Shown: in pieces, positions 28,902 through 37,929 of the stretch
How positions within the stretch are numbered: position 1 is the stretch's first letter
How the letters are laid out: the number at the start of each line of letters is the position of its first letter
Assembly (NCBI RefSeq): GCF_041080625.1
Contig: NZ_CP163518.1
Coordinates: 9,355,501 to 9,419,500 of the forward strand
Length of the DNA stretch: 64,000 nt
DNA from: Streptomyces sp. CG1
Lineage (GTDB): Bacteria; Actinomycetota; Actinomycetes; Streptomycetales; Streptomycetaceae
Direction of reading: 5' to 3'
Notes under the pieces: generated by a model
The model's database searches: none
What the model saw: the letters and a program-made list of their open reading frames with translations, nothing else
What the model was told of the DNA's origin: nothing
Made by a program: the position numbers and the translations under genes

Positions 28902-30091
28902 TGCCGGCGCCGTCCGCGGCGGGCGGCAGGCCCGGTGACGGCTCGCCGGCCGCGCTCGCCCACGCCCTGGTGGACACCGCGTCGATCACCCGCGCCGTAC
29001 CGGACCGCATGCGGGTGGCGCCCGCCGAACCGCTCCCCGCCGGGACCCTGCGCGCGGCCCAGGAGGTGCTCGACCAGGTGACCCTCGCCCTCGGCCTGCC
29101 CGAAGTCGAGGTGGTGGGCGGGCCGGACGGGCTGACCGCGGTGGAACTCGCGGTCAGCCGGCGGCTGGCGCTGCGCGCACCCGGTGCCGTCGCCGACGGG
29201 GAGCCGGAGCAGGCGGCGCGGTCGGCGCTCGCCGCCTTTCCCGGGCCGGCCGTGCTGGTGCCCGCGCGGGACGGTACGCCGCTCAGGTGCTGGGTCGCCG
29301 GCCCCGAGGACGCGCCGGCCGTCGCCGTCGTCAGCGCCTGCGGCATGCCCGTGGGGCTGGTGGCGCGCTGGCTGGGTGCCCTGGCCGCGGAGTACCGGGT
29401 CGTGACCTGGGAGAGCCGTGGCCTGTTCGCCGCAGCCGACGGAGGGGGCCTCGGCGACCTGGCCGACCACACGCTGGACGCCCAGAGCGAGGACGTGCTG
29501 GCCGTCCTCGACGGGTTCCGTATCACCGAGGCCCATGCGCTGGGTCTGTGCGGGGGAGCGGTCGTCGCGCTCGCGGCGGCCGCCCGCTCGGACCGGATCA
29601 CCTCCCTGAGCCTGTGGCACGGCGACTACGAACTCGGCGGCGAGGCACCCAAGACGGCTCACCAGCGGGATGTGGAGTCCCTGCTGACCATGGTCTCCCG
29701 GGGGCCCGCCCAGGCGGCCGCCATGCACCGGCTGATGAGCCGGCCCAGCACACTGGAGGCCCTGCGCCCGGACATCGCCCATTACCTCATCCACCCCTAC
29801 GCCACACCCGAACTCCTCCACCGTTACGGGCTGTTGAACGGGGCGATCATGTCGGCCGACTGCCGTGGGCTGCTCGACGCCCCGCAACCGGCCCTGGTCG
29901 TCACCAGCGACCGCGACACCACGGCCCACCCCGCCGGCTCGAAGTTCGTCGCCGCGCGCCTGCCACGGGCCGAACTGCGCACGATGCCCGACGGCGACCA
30001 CCTCACCGCCTTCGGCGGAGGCGATGAACTGGTCACGCTCGCCCGGGAGTTCCTGCACTCCGTGACGGTCCCCGAACGGAAGGGCACATGA
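28901..30091 (+). CDS. SyrC-like alpha/beta-hydrolase-fold aminoacyltransferase
   Basis: The 396-residue protein has an N-terminal extension of about 125 residues and a C-terminal alpha/beta-hydrolase domain. Its nucleophile elbow reads GLCGG, with Cys at residue 217 where most hydrolases have Ser. SyrC, which moves chlorothreonine from SyrB1 to the SyrE synthetase, also uses a Cys nucleophile in this fold. An Asp in VVTSDRD and the His in MPDGDHLTAFGG complete a triad. Its position right after the halogenase gene with a TGATG overlap supports transfer of 4-chlorothreonine to another carrier, most simply the FkbM-fused carrier encoded next. Confidence 0.85.
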   Translation: MPAPSAAGGRPGDGSPAALAHALVDTASITRAVPDRMRVAPAEPLPAGTLRAAQEVLDQVTLALGLPEVEVVGGPDGLTAVELAVSRRLALRAPGAVADGEPEQAARSALAAFPGPAVLVPARDGTPLRCWVAGPEDAPAVAVVSACGMPVGLVARWLGALAAEYRVVTWESRGLFAAADGGGLGDLADHTLDAQSEDVLAVLDGFRITEAHALGLCGGAVVALAAAARSDRITSLSLWHGDYELGGEAPKTAHQRDVESLLTMVSRGPAQAAAMHRLMSRPSTLEALRPDIAHYLIHPYATPELLHRYGLLNGAIMSADCRGLLDAPQPALVVTSDRDTTAHPAGSKFVAARLPRAELRTMPDGDHLTAFGGGDELVTLAREFLHSVTVPERKGT

Positions 30092-31491
30092 ACGAGATCG
30101 CCGACAGCGCCCGGCACAAGCAGCTGGCCGAGATGCTCAGGGAACACCCCGCGGTGGCCGACGCGCTGGTCACCGGCGACCGCGAGGGCGACGGGCACGC
30201 CCGGATCGTGCCCGACCCCGTCGCGGCCGCCGTGCTGCACCGTTCCGTCGCCCTGGAGGCGGCCGGCCGGCTCGGCGCCGCCCTCGGCTGGCACGAGCCC
30301 GCGGGACAGCTACGGGTGGCCGGACTCAACCGCAGCGAGACGGAGTTCCTCCACCGCGAGATCTTCGCCGACAACGCCTACTTCCGGCACGGCATCACCC
30401 TGCCCGCCGGCGCCGTCGTGCTGGACGTCGGGGCGAACATCGGCATGTTCACGCTCTGCGCGGCCCGGCGCAGTCCGGGCGCCCGGATCATCGCCGTCGA
30501 GCCGGTCGCCGAGCTGGCCGACGCGGTCGCCGTCAACGCGGAGCTGCACCAGGTGGACGCCACGGTCCTGCGCACCGCGCTGGGCCGCGCCGAAGGCCTG
30601 GCGGGGTTCACCTTCTACCCCCACAACAGCGTCATGTCGGGCCGGTTCGCCGACACCGCCGAGGACCTGGAGGTGCTCAAGGGCTATCTGCTCACCGGGG
30701 AGAACGCCCAGCAGGGCGAGCACCTGGACCGCCTCGCGGCCGGCCGGATGACCACGCAGACCCGCCAGGTGCCGGTGACCACGCTCACCGCCGTCGTCCA
30801 CGAGCACGGCCTCGCCCGCATCGACCTGCTGAAGATCGACGTGGAGAAGGCCGAGGCCGAGGTCCTGGACGGCATCGACGACGAGCTGTGGCCGCGCATC
30901 GACCGGATCGTGATGGAGGTCCACGACGTCGACGGACGCCTCGCCGCCGTCCTCGCCGAACTGCGGGGCCGCGGCTTCGACGTCACCCACGAACAGGACG
31001 CCCGGCTCGTCCTGACCCCCTGTCACACCATCTACGCCCGGCGCCCCCGGGCCGACACCACACCCACCACCCTCACCACACCCGTCGGGGGCCTGACCCT
31101 GCGCCGGCTGGAGGAGGAACTGCGCGACCTGGTCGCCCGGCGCCTGCCCTCGGTGCCGGGACCCGGCCGCTACACCCTCACCGCCGATCTCACCACCCAC
31201 ACCGACGACCACGGGCCGGCACGGGAGCGCGGCGTCCCCGCCTCCCCGCGGGTCGCCGTGCTCGCCCGGATCTGGGCGGAGCTGTTCGGCCCGGAGGCGG
31301 TACGGCCCGACGCGGACTTCTTCGACCTCGGCGGCGACTCCCTGACCGCCGTACGCCTGATGGCGACCCTGGAGCGCGAACTCGGTGAGGACGCCCTCAC
31401 CCCCGATCTGATCTTCACCGACAGCACCTTCGGCGCGCTCGCCGCCGCCGTCGAGGCGAGCGGGGACCCCGAAAGGACAGCGCGTACATGA
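30088..31491 (+). CDS. FkbM-family methyltransferase fused to a C-terminal peptidyl carrier domain
   Basis: The 467-residue protein has three parts. A short N-terminal segment (about 1-70) resembles the tail of an adenylation domain. An FkbM SAM-methyltransferase domain follows (about 95-330) with VVLDVGANIGMFTLCAAR as motif I and LLKIDVEKAEAEVLDG as the family signature. A carrier domain (about 385-460) holds DFFDLGGDSLTAVRL, with the phosphopantetheine Ser at residue 418. The carrier could accept the chlorothreonyl unit from the SyrC-like protein and present it for O-methylation in cis. This fusion is not part of the syringomycin pathway. It overlaps both neighbours by ATGA. Confidence 0.88.
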   Translation: MNEIADSARHKQLAEMLREHPAVADALVTGDREGDGHARIVPDPVAAAVLHRSVALEAAGRLGAALGWHEPAGQLRVAGLNRSETEFLHREIFADNAYFRHGITLPAGAVVLDVGANIGMFTLCAARRSPGARIIAVEPVAELADAVAVNAELHQVDATVLRTALGRAEGLAGFTFYPHNSVMSGRFADTAEDLEVLKGYLLTGENAQQGEHLDRLAAGRMTTQTRQVPVTTLTAVVHEHGLARIDLLKIDVEKAEAEVLDGIDDELWPRIDRIVMEVHDVDGRLAAVLAELRGRGFDVTHEQDARLVLTPCHTIYARRPRADTTPTTLTTPVGGLTLRRLEEELRDLVARRLPSVPGPGRYTLTADLTTHTDDHGPARERGVPASPRVAVLARIWAELFGPEAVRPDADFFDLGGDSLTAVRLMATLERELGEDALTPDLIFTDSTFGALAAAVEASGDPERTART

Positions 31492-32738
31492 GCTCCACGC
31501 ACCACCTGCTGCGACGGGCGGCGCCCCCGTCGGCCGTCGCGGCGGGACTGATCGCCGTCGTGGTGGGCATCACCAGCTCGGCGGCGATCGTCTTCACCGC
31601 CGCCCGGGCCGCGGGCGCCACCCAGGCCCAGCTCACCTCCTGGATGCTGGCGCTGGGCGTCGGCATGGGCGTGACCTGCATCGGGCTGTCGCTGCGCTAC
31701 CGGGCGCCGGTGGTGACCGCGTGGTCGACGCCGGGCGCGGCCCTGATGGCGACCAGCCTGCACGGAGCGACCATGGCGCAGGCCGTGGGCGCCTTCCTGC
31801 TCTCCGCGGCCCTCATCACCGTATGCGGGGTGACGGGCTGGTTCGAGCGCGGCATGGACCGCATCCCCGTACCCCTGGCGGCCGGGCTGCTCGCCGGAGT
31901 CCTCCTGGAGTTCGGAACCCGGCTGTTCAGCAGCATGCACGGCAATTTCGCGGTGGTCTTCCCGATGTTCGTGGTCTACCTGCTGTCCCGCCGCTGGCTG
32001 CCCCGTTACGCCGTCATCGCGGCGCTGGTCACCGGAGTCGTCGCCGCGGCGGCCGAAGGCTCGCTGCGACTGGGCGGGGTGCGGTTCCAGGTCGCCTCAC
32101 CCGTCTTCACCGCCCCGGACTTCTCCTGGCGGGTGCTGATCAGCGTGGGCCTGCCCCTGTTCGTGGTCACCATGGCCTCGCAGAACCTGCCCGGCGTGGC
32201 GGTGCTCCGCAACGACGGTTACCACGTCCCGGTGTCACCGCTCATCAGCTGGACCGGCGGTGTCAATCTGCTGCTCGCGCCCCTCGGTCTGTTCGGCCTC
32301 AACCTCGCCGCCATCACCGCCGCCATCTGCACCGGCCGCGAGGCCCACGAGAACCCCCGCCGGCGCTACACGGCAGCGGTCTGGGCCGGCATCTTCTACC
32401 TCTGCGTCGGCATCTTCGGCGGAGCCGTCGGCTCCCTGCTCACCACCCTGCCCCCGGCCTTGGTCACGGGCATCGCCGGGCTGGGTCTGCTGGGCACCAT
32501 CGGCGCCTCGCTCAGCAGCGCGCTGTCCGACGAGCGATGGCGCGAGGCGGCCGTCGTCACCTTCCTCACCACCGCCTCCGGCGTGACCCTGCTCGGCATC
32601 GGCTCCGCCTTCTGGGGCCTGCTCGCCGGCCTGTGCACCGCCTTCGTGACCCACACCCGCCACCGCCCCGCCCCACCGACCCCGCCCACCCCGGCCCGCA
32701 CCGAGCCCCAACAGCCGCCCGACAGGAGCCGGATATGA
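31488..32738 (+). CDS. BenE-family (benzoate/H+ symporter-like) membrane transporter
   Basis: The 416-residue protein has about eleven or twelve hydrophobic helices and matches the BenE family, with segments such as AGLIAVVVGITSSAAIVFTA, WSTPGAALMAT and FVVTMASQNLPGVAVLRNDGY. BenE proteins are proton-coupled symporters of the nucleobase-transporter fold. Inside this cluster it could export the amino-acid product or import a precursor. The Pro/Thr-rich C-terminal tail (last 30 residues) is cytoplasmic. It overlaps the genes on both sides by ATGA. Confidence 0.88.
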   Translation: MSSTHHLLRRAAPPSAVAAGLIAVVVGITSSAAIVFTAARAAGATQAQLTSWMLALGVGMGVTCIGLSLRYRAPVVTAWSTPGAALMATSLHGATMAQAVGAFLLSAALITVCGVTGWFERGMDRIPVPLAAGLLAGVLLEFGTRLFSSMHGNFAVVFPMFVVYLLSRRWLPRYAVIAALVTGVVAAAAEGSLRLGGVRFQVASPVFTAPDFSWRVLISVGLPLFVVTMASQNLPGVAVLRNDGYHVPVSPLISWTGGVNLLLAPLGLFGLNLAAITAAICTGREAHENPRRRYTAAVWAGIFYLCVGIFGGAVGSLLTTLPPALVTGIAGLGLLGTIGASLSSALSDERWREAAVVTFLTTASGVTLLGIGSAFWGLLAGLCTAFVTHTRHRPAPPTPPTPARTEPQQPPDRSRI

Positions 32739-33526
32739 CAGGGACGGCCGGGACCCGCGTCGCGGAGTCCGGACGCTGGTTCCACCGTCCGCTGCCCAGG
32801 CCCGAAGCCCGCCTGAGACTGGTCTGCGCCCCCTACGCCGGAGCCGGGGCGGGCGTGTTCCGGCCGTGGGCCGAGCGGCTCCCCGCCGACACCGAGCTGG
32901 TCGCCGTACGGCTGCCAGGGCGCGAGAACCGGCTGCGGGAGCGGGTCCCGCCCAACTGGCTGTCACTGGCCCGGGACTTCGCCGCCGCGCTGGAAGAGCA
33001 CGTCGCCTCTCCCTACCTGCTGTTCGGGCACAGCATGGGCGCGATGCTGGTCTACGAGACCGTCGTACGGCCCCTCGCCCGGCCGCCCGAACGGGCCCTG
33101 CTGTCCGGCTGCCGGGCACCGCATGTGCCGCGCGCCCTGCCCGCCATCCACGACCTGCCGCCGGAGGGGTTCCGCGCGGAACTCGGCAGACTCGCCGGCA
33201 CACCCGCCAGTGTCCTCGCCGACCCCCGTCTGATGGCCATGCTCGACCCGATGCTCCGCGCGGACATCCGGCTCGCCGAGACCTGGTCCCGCCCGGCACC
33301 GGATCCGCTGCCTGTGCCGGTCACCGCGTTCTGGGGCGAGGACGACGACGTCGCCCCACCCGACGCGGTGGCCGCCTGGCAGACCCTCGCGCCGCACGGA
33401 TTCCGTGCCCACCCCCTCGCCGGCGGCCACTTCTTCCTGCACGAACGGGCTCGGGACCTGCTCGGGCTGCTCGACGACGAGATCACGCTGTGCCTGGCGG
33501 AGCGACGAAGGAGCGACGGATCGTGA
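32735..33526 (+). CDS. Type II thioesterase
   Basis: The 263-residue alpha/beta hydrolase has LVCAPYAGAGAGVFRPWAE at the N-terminus, the nucleophile motif FGHSMGA (Ser at residue 100), an Asp in WGEDDDVAPP, and the His in LAGGHFFLHE. These are the standard features of type II (GrsT/RifR-like) thioesterases. They remove stalled or wrong acyl groups from carrier domains. It may instead release the finished product, since the cluster has no other thioesterase and no terminal NRPS module. It overlaps its neighbours by ATGA and GTGA. Confidence 0.92.
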   Translation: MTGTAGTRVAESGRWFHRPLPRPEARLRLVCAPYAGAGAGVFRPWAERLPADTELVAVRLPGRENRLRERVPPNWLSLARDFAAALEEHVASPYLLFGHSMGAMLVYETVVRPLARPPERALLSGCRAPHVPRALPAIHDLPPEGFRAELGRLAGTPASVLADPRLMAMLDPMLRADIRLAETWSRPAPDPLPVPVTAFWGEDDDVAPPDAVAAWQTLAPHGFRAHPLAGGHFFLHERARDLLGLLDDEITLCLAERRRSDGS

Positions 33527-34713
33527 GGTCACCCTATTTCGACGACGGCCACGCCGCCTTCCGCGAGGAGGTGCGCGCCTTCCTGGCCGCCGAGGTGATG
33601 CCGTACGCCGCCCGCTGGGAGGAACAGGACACCGTCCCCGCCCCGGTGTGGAAACTCCTCGGCGAACACGGCTACTTGGGCCTGCTGTACCCGCGTGCCG
33701 TCGGCGGCGGCGAACGCGACCTGTTCACCTCCGTCGTCTTCCTGGAGGAACTCGGCCGCACCGGGTTCGGCGGGCTGCGGGCGGCGGTCTCCGTCCATGC
33801 CTACATGGCCACGCACTACCTCTCCTGGGTCGGCGGGCCCGACCTGTGTCGCGAGTACCTCGCGCCTGCCGTGCGGGGCGAGCGGGTGGCCGCCCTCGCG
33901 ATCACCGAACCGGGCGCCGGAGCCGACCTGTCGGGTCTGGCCACCACGGCCGTCCGGGACGGCGACCACTTCGTCGTCGAGGGCACCAAGTCGATGGTCA
34001 GCAACGCCATGACCGCCGACTTCCTCGTCACCGCGGTGCGTACGGCCCCCGGCGGGGCCGGACCCCGCGGCGCGACCGGGCTGTCCCTGCTGGTGATCGA
34101 CACCTCGCTGCCCGGCGTCACTCGCACCCCGCAGCGCACCCTCGGCTGGCGCTCCGCCGGCACCGCCACCGTCACCTTCGACGCGGTGCGGGTTCCCGCC
34201 GGCCGGCTCATCGGCCGGCTCGACAACGGCTTCTACTACCTCATGCGCGGACTGCAGCTGGAACGACTGGTCGCCGCCACCCTGGCCCTCGGCGGCATGG
34301 ACCGCTCCCTGGACGAACTGCGCGCCTTCCTGCGCGCACGCGAGGTCGCCGGCGAGGAACTCGCCCACAAGCAGGCGCTCGTGCACCGCGTCGCCGACCT
34401 GGCGACCGAACTGGCGGCCGCACGGCAGCTCGTGCACCACACCGCGTGGCTGTACGAGCAGGGCGAACTGCCCGCCGTGGAGTGCTCGATGGCCAAACTG
34501 CACACCACCGAGCTGGCCTGCCGGCTCGCCGACACCGCACTGCAGCTGCAGGGTTCGCACGGCTACCTGGAGACCTCCTGCGCGGCCCGCGCCCAGCGGG
34601 ACGCCCGCGCCGCCACCATCGCCGCGGGGCCCAGCGAGGTGATGCGCGACCTCATCGGCCGGGCGGTGCTCAACCGCCCCGCCGACCGGAGCCCGTCCGC
34701 GAGGGGGAACTGA
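33523..34713 (+). CDS. Acyl-CoA dehydrogenase family flavoprotein
   Basis: The 396-residue protein has all three acyl-CoA dehydrogenase domains. AITEPGAGADLSGLATTAV is the FAD-binding signature near residue 125, and QLQGSHGYLE lies in the C-terminal domain. GPSEVMRDLIGRA contains the Glu that often serves as catalytic base. In an NRPS-type cluster such enzymes usually desaturate a carrier-bound acyl or aminoacyl group. Here it could introduce a double bond into the tethered chlorothreonine derivative. That is inference from context. The GTG at 33523 overlaps the thioesterase stop and has a GAAGGAG ribosome site. Confidence 0.9.
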   Translation: MRSPYFDDGHAAFREEVRAFLAAEVMPYAARWEEQDTVPAPVWKLLGEHGYLGLLYPRAVGGGERDLFTSVVFLEELGRTGFGGLRAAVSVHAYMATHYLSWVGGPDLCREYLAPAVRGERVAALAITEPGAGADLSGLATTAVRDGDHFVVEGTKSMVSNAMTADFLVTAVRTAPGGAGPRGATGLSLLVIDTSLPGVTRTPQRTLGWRSAGTATVTFDAVRVPAGRLIGRLDNGFYYLMRGLQLERLVAATLALGGMDRSLDELRAFLRAREVAGEELAHKQALVHRVADLATELAAARQLVHHTAWLYEQGELPAVECSMAKLHTTELACRLADTALQLQGSHGYLETSCAARAQRDARAATIAAGPSEVMRDLIGRAVLNRPADRSPSARGN

Positions 34714-36044
34714 TGGGCAATCAGACGGTGTACTTCTTCCTGGCGTTGGCCCTCGTGCTGGGGGTGGCGCGGCTGTGCGCCGCGGGCTCCCGCCGGCTGG
34801 GGCAGCCGGCCGTGGTCGGCGAGATCGTCGCCGGTGTGCTGCTCGGCTCGACCCTGCTTTCCTCGACCTGGAGCTGGCGGGACGCCGTCCCCTACGACGA
34901 GGTCCAGCCGCTCCTCGGGGCGCTGGCCAACGTCGGCCTGGCCCTGTTCATGTTCGTCATCGGCTACGAGATGGACCCGGCCTTCCTGCGCGGCAGCGGC
35001 CGTACCGCCCTGTGCGTGGCGACCGGGTCGGTGCTGCTGCCCCTGGTCGGCGGCTGCCTCGCGGCGCTGCCGTTCGCGGCGGACCACGCGCCCTCGGGCG
35101 CGCCGGGATTCGTGCTGTTCATCGGCGTCGCCCTGTCCGTCACCGCCTTCCCGGTCCTCGCGCGGATCCTCGCCGACCAACGGCTCAACCACACCTCCGT
35201 CGGCCGGATCGCCATGGCCGCCGCGGGCGTGAACGACCTGGTCGCCTGGGCCTGTCTCGCCGTCGTCGCCGCGCTGTTCACCAGCGCCCAGTCCTGGCAC
35301 ATGGCGTTCGTGCCCGTCTATCTGGCGCTGCTGATCCGGGTGGTGCGCCCGCTCGCCGCCCGGCTGCTGCGCGGGCGCGGGGCGGGGGCGCCGGACCCGG
35401 CGGCGGCCGTGGTCGTGGTGGCCGCCGGGCTCATGGCCTCCTGCGCGGCCACGGAATGGCTCGGCATCCACTTCGTCTTCGGGGCGTTCGCCTTCGGCGC
35501 GGTCATGCCCCGTGAGGGCGCCGGGGAGCGGCTGCGGGTCTCCGTGATGGACGGACTGGAGAAGTCGGCCACCCAGATCCTGCTCCCCGTCTACTTCGTG
35601 GTCGCGGGCACCCGTGTCGATCTCACCACGTTCCGCGCGGCACACCTCGGCGAGCTGGCGGTGATGCTGGCGGTCGCGGTCGTGACGAAGATGGCCGGTG
35701 CCGGCCTCGGTGCCGCCGCGGCCGGACTGCCCCGCCGGGAGGTGCGGACCGTCGCCGTGCTGATGAACACCCGGGGCCTCACCGAGATCGTCATCCTCAC
35801 CGTGGGACTCCAACTGCACTTCATCGACCAGGCGTTCTACTCGATCCTGGTGGTGATGGCTGTGCTGACCACCGTCATGACCGGACCGCTGCTCCTCGCC
35901 CGCCGCGCCACGGGGGAGGACGATGTGCCCGTGGAGCGCGGGGCGGACCGCGTTCCAGGGCCCGCGTTCGACGGCCGGGAGCAGACCCGCCCCCAGCATC
36001 AGCGGGAGGAGTCCCGCCCCGCGCATCAGGAAGAGCGGTCCTGA
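34713..36044 (+). CDS. Cation:proton antiporter (CPA2/KefB-like)
   Basis: The 443-residue membrane protein has about twelve or thirteen helices with CPA2 landmarks: GQPAVVGEIVAGVLLGSTLL, LFMFVIGYEMDP, ALSVTAFPVLARIL and NTRGLTEIVILTVG. The last 45 residues are hydrophilic and charged. It starts inside the stop of the dehydrogenase gene (TGATG), so it belongs to the same operon. It may confer resistance, drive export or balance chloride/proton flux in producing cells; none of these is shown by sequence alone. Confidence 0.9.
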   Translation: MGNQTVYFFLALALVLGVARLCAAGSRRLGQPAVVGEIVAGVLLGSTLLSSTWSWRDAVPYDEVQPLLGALANVGLALFMFVIGYEMDPAFLRGSGRTALCVATGSVLLPLVGGCLAALPFAADHAPSGAPGFVLFIGVALSVTAFPVLARILADQRLNHTSVGRIAMAAAGVNDLVAWACLAVVAALFTSAQSWHMAFVPVYLALLIRVVRPLAARLLRGRGAGAPDPAAAVVVVAAGLMASCAATEWLGIHFVFGAFAFGAVMPREGAGERLRVSVMDGLEKSATQILLPVYFVVAGTRVDLTTFRAAHLGELAVMLAVAVVTKMAGAGLGAAAAGLPRREVRTVAVLMNTRGLTEIVILTVGLQLHFIDQAFYSILVVMAVLTTVMTGPLLLARRATGEDDVPVERGADRVPGPAFDGREQTRPQHQREESRPAHQEERS

Positions 36045-36053
36045 CCCCCCGAC

Positions 36054-37751
36054 TCAGGCGGGCTGTACGGACTCGTCCCACACACTGGTGCGCAGCAGCC
36101 CCGCGCGGTGCAGCCGCTGCTCCAGCTCCAGTACCTCCTGCGCCGCCTGCCGCGGACACGGAGCCGCCACCCCGATCAGGCCCCAGCGCCCGGCCACCGA
36201 CGTGATCGCCCGCGCCAACCCCTCGTGCCCGGACCGCTCGACACTGTCCTCCAGCCGCTTCAGATCCGTCTCCGCCGTCGGCCGCACCACCTTCGTCGCC
36301 GCGTACACCCCCTGCCGCCTGCCGAGCGCCTCCCGCGCCTCGGTGAGGAACGCCCGGACGTACTCGGCGCCGTTCGAGGAGAGATTCAGATCCTGCATGG
36401 CGACCACCGGCCGCCGGCCGAAACGTCCACCCAGAAGAGCGATGGCGAAGTCCACACCGCCCTTGACGAACCCCAGATCGCGCCCCGCCCCCTGGAACGC
36501 ACCGTGCAGCCCCGCCATACCCTCCTGTACGGCACGGAACTGAGCCGGCGTGATGTCGAACCGGGCGCAGGTCTCCTCGTCCACGTACACGCTGCCCTCC
36601 CAGACGCTGCCCCGGGTGATCTGCACCGTTCCGCCCTCGGCGGGCTGTCCGGCCACCACATGGGCGGAGGGTGCCAGGATGAACTCGTAGCCGGGGACGC
36701 GGTGGCGCAGATAGTGGGTGTGCGCCTCCAGGACGTAGTCCTCGTCGGTCTCCATGGCCTGGCGGGCCAGCGCGTCGAGTACCGCGTCGTCGGCCAGCGG
36801 CACCGCCATGCGGATCCTGCTGCCGGTGAGCGCCTCGGCGGGTTTGAAGCAGCCGAGTTCCAGCCCGTACCGCTCGCGCAGCAGCCGGGCCGCCGTGTGC
36901 ACCCGGTGGCGCAGCAGCGCCTCGTCGGCACCGGCCCGGGAGACCGAGTAGCCGGGCAGCCGAGGAAGCAGCACACCGAACTCCCGGTGGAACGCGGTCA
37001 CTTCGGCCTCCGCCGCCAAGGTGGTCTCCGGGGCGCAGTCCGCCCGCGGCGCGGGGACGCCCACCGCGTCCTCGACCGTCGGGTACAGCGTCGTCTTCCG
37101 GTTCCAGCGCTCGGCGACCTCCGGCCCGTTGGCGTCCACCCGCAGCTGCTCCAGGCCCGCCGCGCGCTTCAGCCAGAGCAGCAGCACGCGCGCCTCGGTG
37201 TCGATCGCGAACAGCCGCACCACCGTCTCGGGTGCCGCGCTCAGCTGCCGGACCAGGCGTTCCAGCGGTGCGGCCGGCCGGTCCGGAAGCGAGTCGACCG
37301 CCATCGCCAGCAGGGCGTGCGTCAGGTAGTAGTAGCGCAGCTCGGGGACCTCCACGGGAACCGCCTCGGACGCCGCCACCGCCTGCCGCCACGGCTCGCC
37401 CCGGCCCACGACCAGGTCGCCCGGCGCGGCCAGATACACCGCCCGTGCCTCGTTGTACGCCGAGAAGTCGTCCGGCGAGTGGCCGAGGGCCAGCTGGGCC
37501 ACATCGGCGTCGAAGCAGCCCTTCAGCGTGGACGCTGTGCCGAGGACGATGGCCGGCACCTGCCCGCGCGGTGCCCCGAACGGCAGCAGCTCCTTGCCGG
37601 CAGCCTCCTTCGCCCCGGCCAGATCCGTCCCGAGCAGACGCCGTGAGACCTGCTCCAGATCCTCGGCCGAGAGCAGATCGGGTCCGGTGACGAACCCTTC
37701 CCACGCCAGGGTCCTGCCACGGTGAACGACGGTCTGTTCCTGCTTCTGCAT
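36054..37751 (-). CDS. ATP-grasp-like ligase (predicted), convergent with the cluster
   Basis: The 565-residue protein is not a close match to any enzyme I can name. Its second half has ATP-grasp features. A Lys-containing nucleotide-binding strand reads ELGCFKPAEALTGSRI, and an adenine/phosphate region follows with YEFILAPSAHVVAGQ and ITRGSVWEGSVY. FVKGGVDFAIALLGG then leads to VVAMQDLNLSSNGAE, a metal-binding D-x-N motif. The first 250 residues would be a pre-ATP-grasp domain, as in PGM1-type peptide ligases. Ending 9 bp from the antiporter gene, it is plausibly part of the cluster and could join the chlorinated amino acid to a partner. The function is inferred. Confidence 0.6.
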   Translation of the reverse strand: MQKQEQTVVHRGRTLAWEGFVTGPDLLSAEDLEQVSRRLLGTDLAGAKEAAGKELLPFGAPRGQVPAIVLGTASTLKGCFDADVAQLALGHSPDDFSAYNEARAVYLAAPGDLVVGRGEPWRQAVAASEAVPVEVPELRYYYLTHALLAMAVDSLPDRPAAPLERLVRQLSAAPETVVRLFAIDTEARVLLLWLKRAAGLEQLRVDANGPEVAERWNRKTTLYPTVEDAVGVPAPRADCAPETTLAAEAEVTAFHREFGVLLPRLPGYSVSRAGADEALLRHRVHTAARLLRERYGLELGCFKPAEALTGSRIRMAVPLADDAVLDALARQAMETDEDYVLEAHTHYLRHRVPGYEFILAPSAHVVAGQPAEGGTVQITRGSVWEGSVYVDEETCARFDITPAQFRAVQEGMAGLHGAFQGAGRDLGFVKGGVDFAIALLGGRFGRRPVVAMQDLNLSSNGAEYVRAFLTEAREALGRRQGVYAATKVVRPTAETDLKRLEDSVERSGHEGLARAITSVAGRWGLIGVAAPCPRQAAQEVLELEQRLHRAGLLRTSVWDESVQPA

Positions 37752-37929
37752 TCACGGCTCCCGGATTCAGTGCGGAAAGCGACAGATCGATCACATTCTG
37801 TATGCCCCGCGGGGCTACCGGACCGCTCACAGGTCACGACAGCCTCACTCACAGCATGAGCCCGAGGGCACCTTCCGGCCGCGGCGCAGGTGATGGGATG
37901 ATGATCGACGACATAGATCGACGACATAA
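37752..37929. other. Divergent promoter region
   Basis: This 178-bp gap separates the leftward ATP-grasp-like gene from the cobalamin riboswitch and should contain both promoters. A short direct repeat, ATCGACGACAT (37903-37913 and 37918-37928), sits just before the riboswitch. No gene is evident. Confidence 0.4.
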
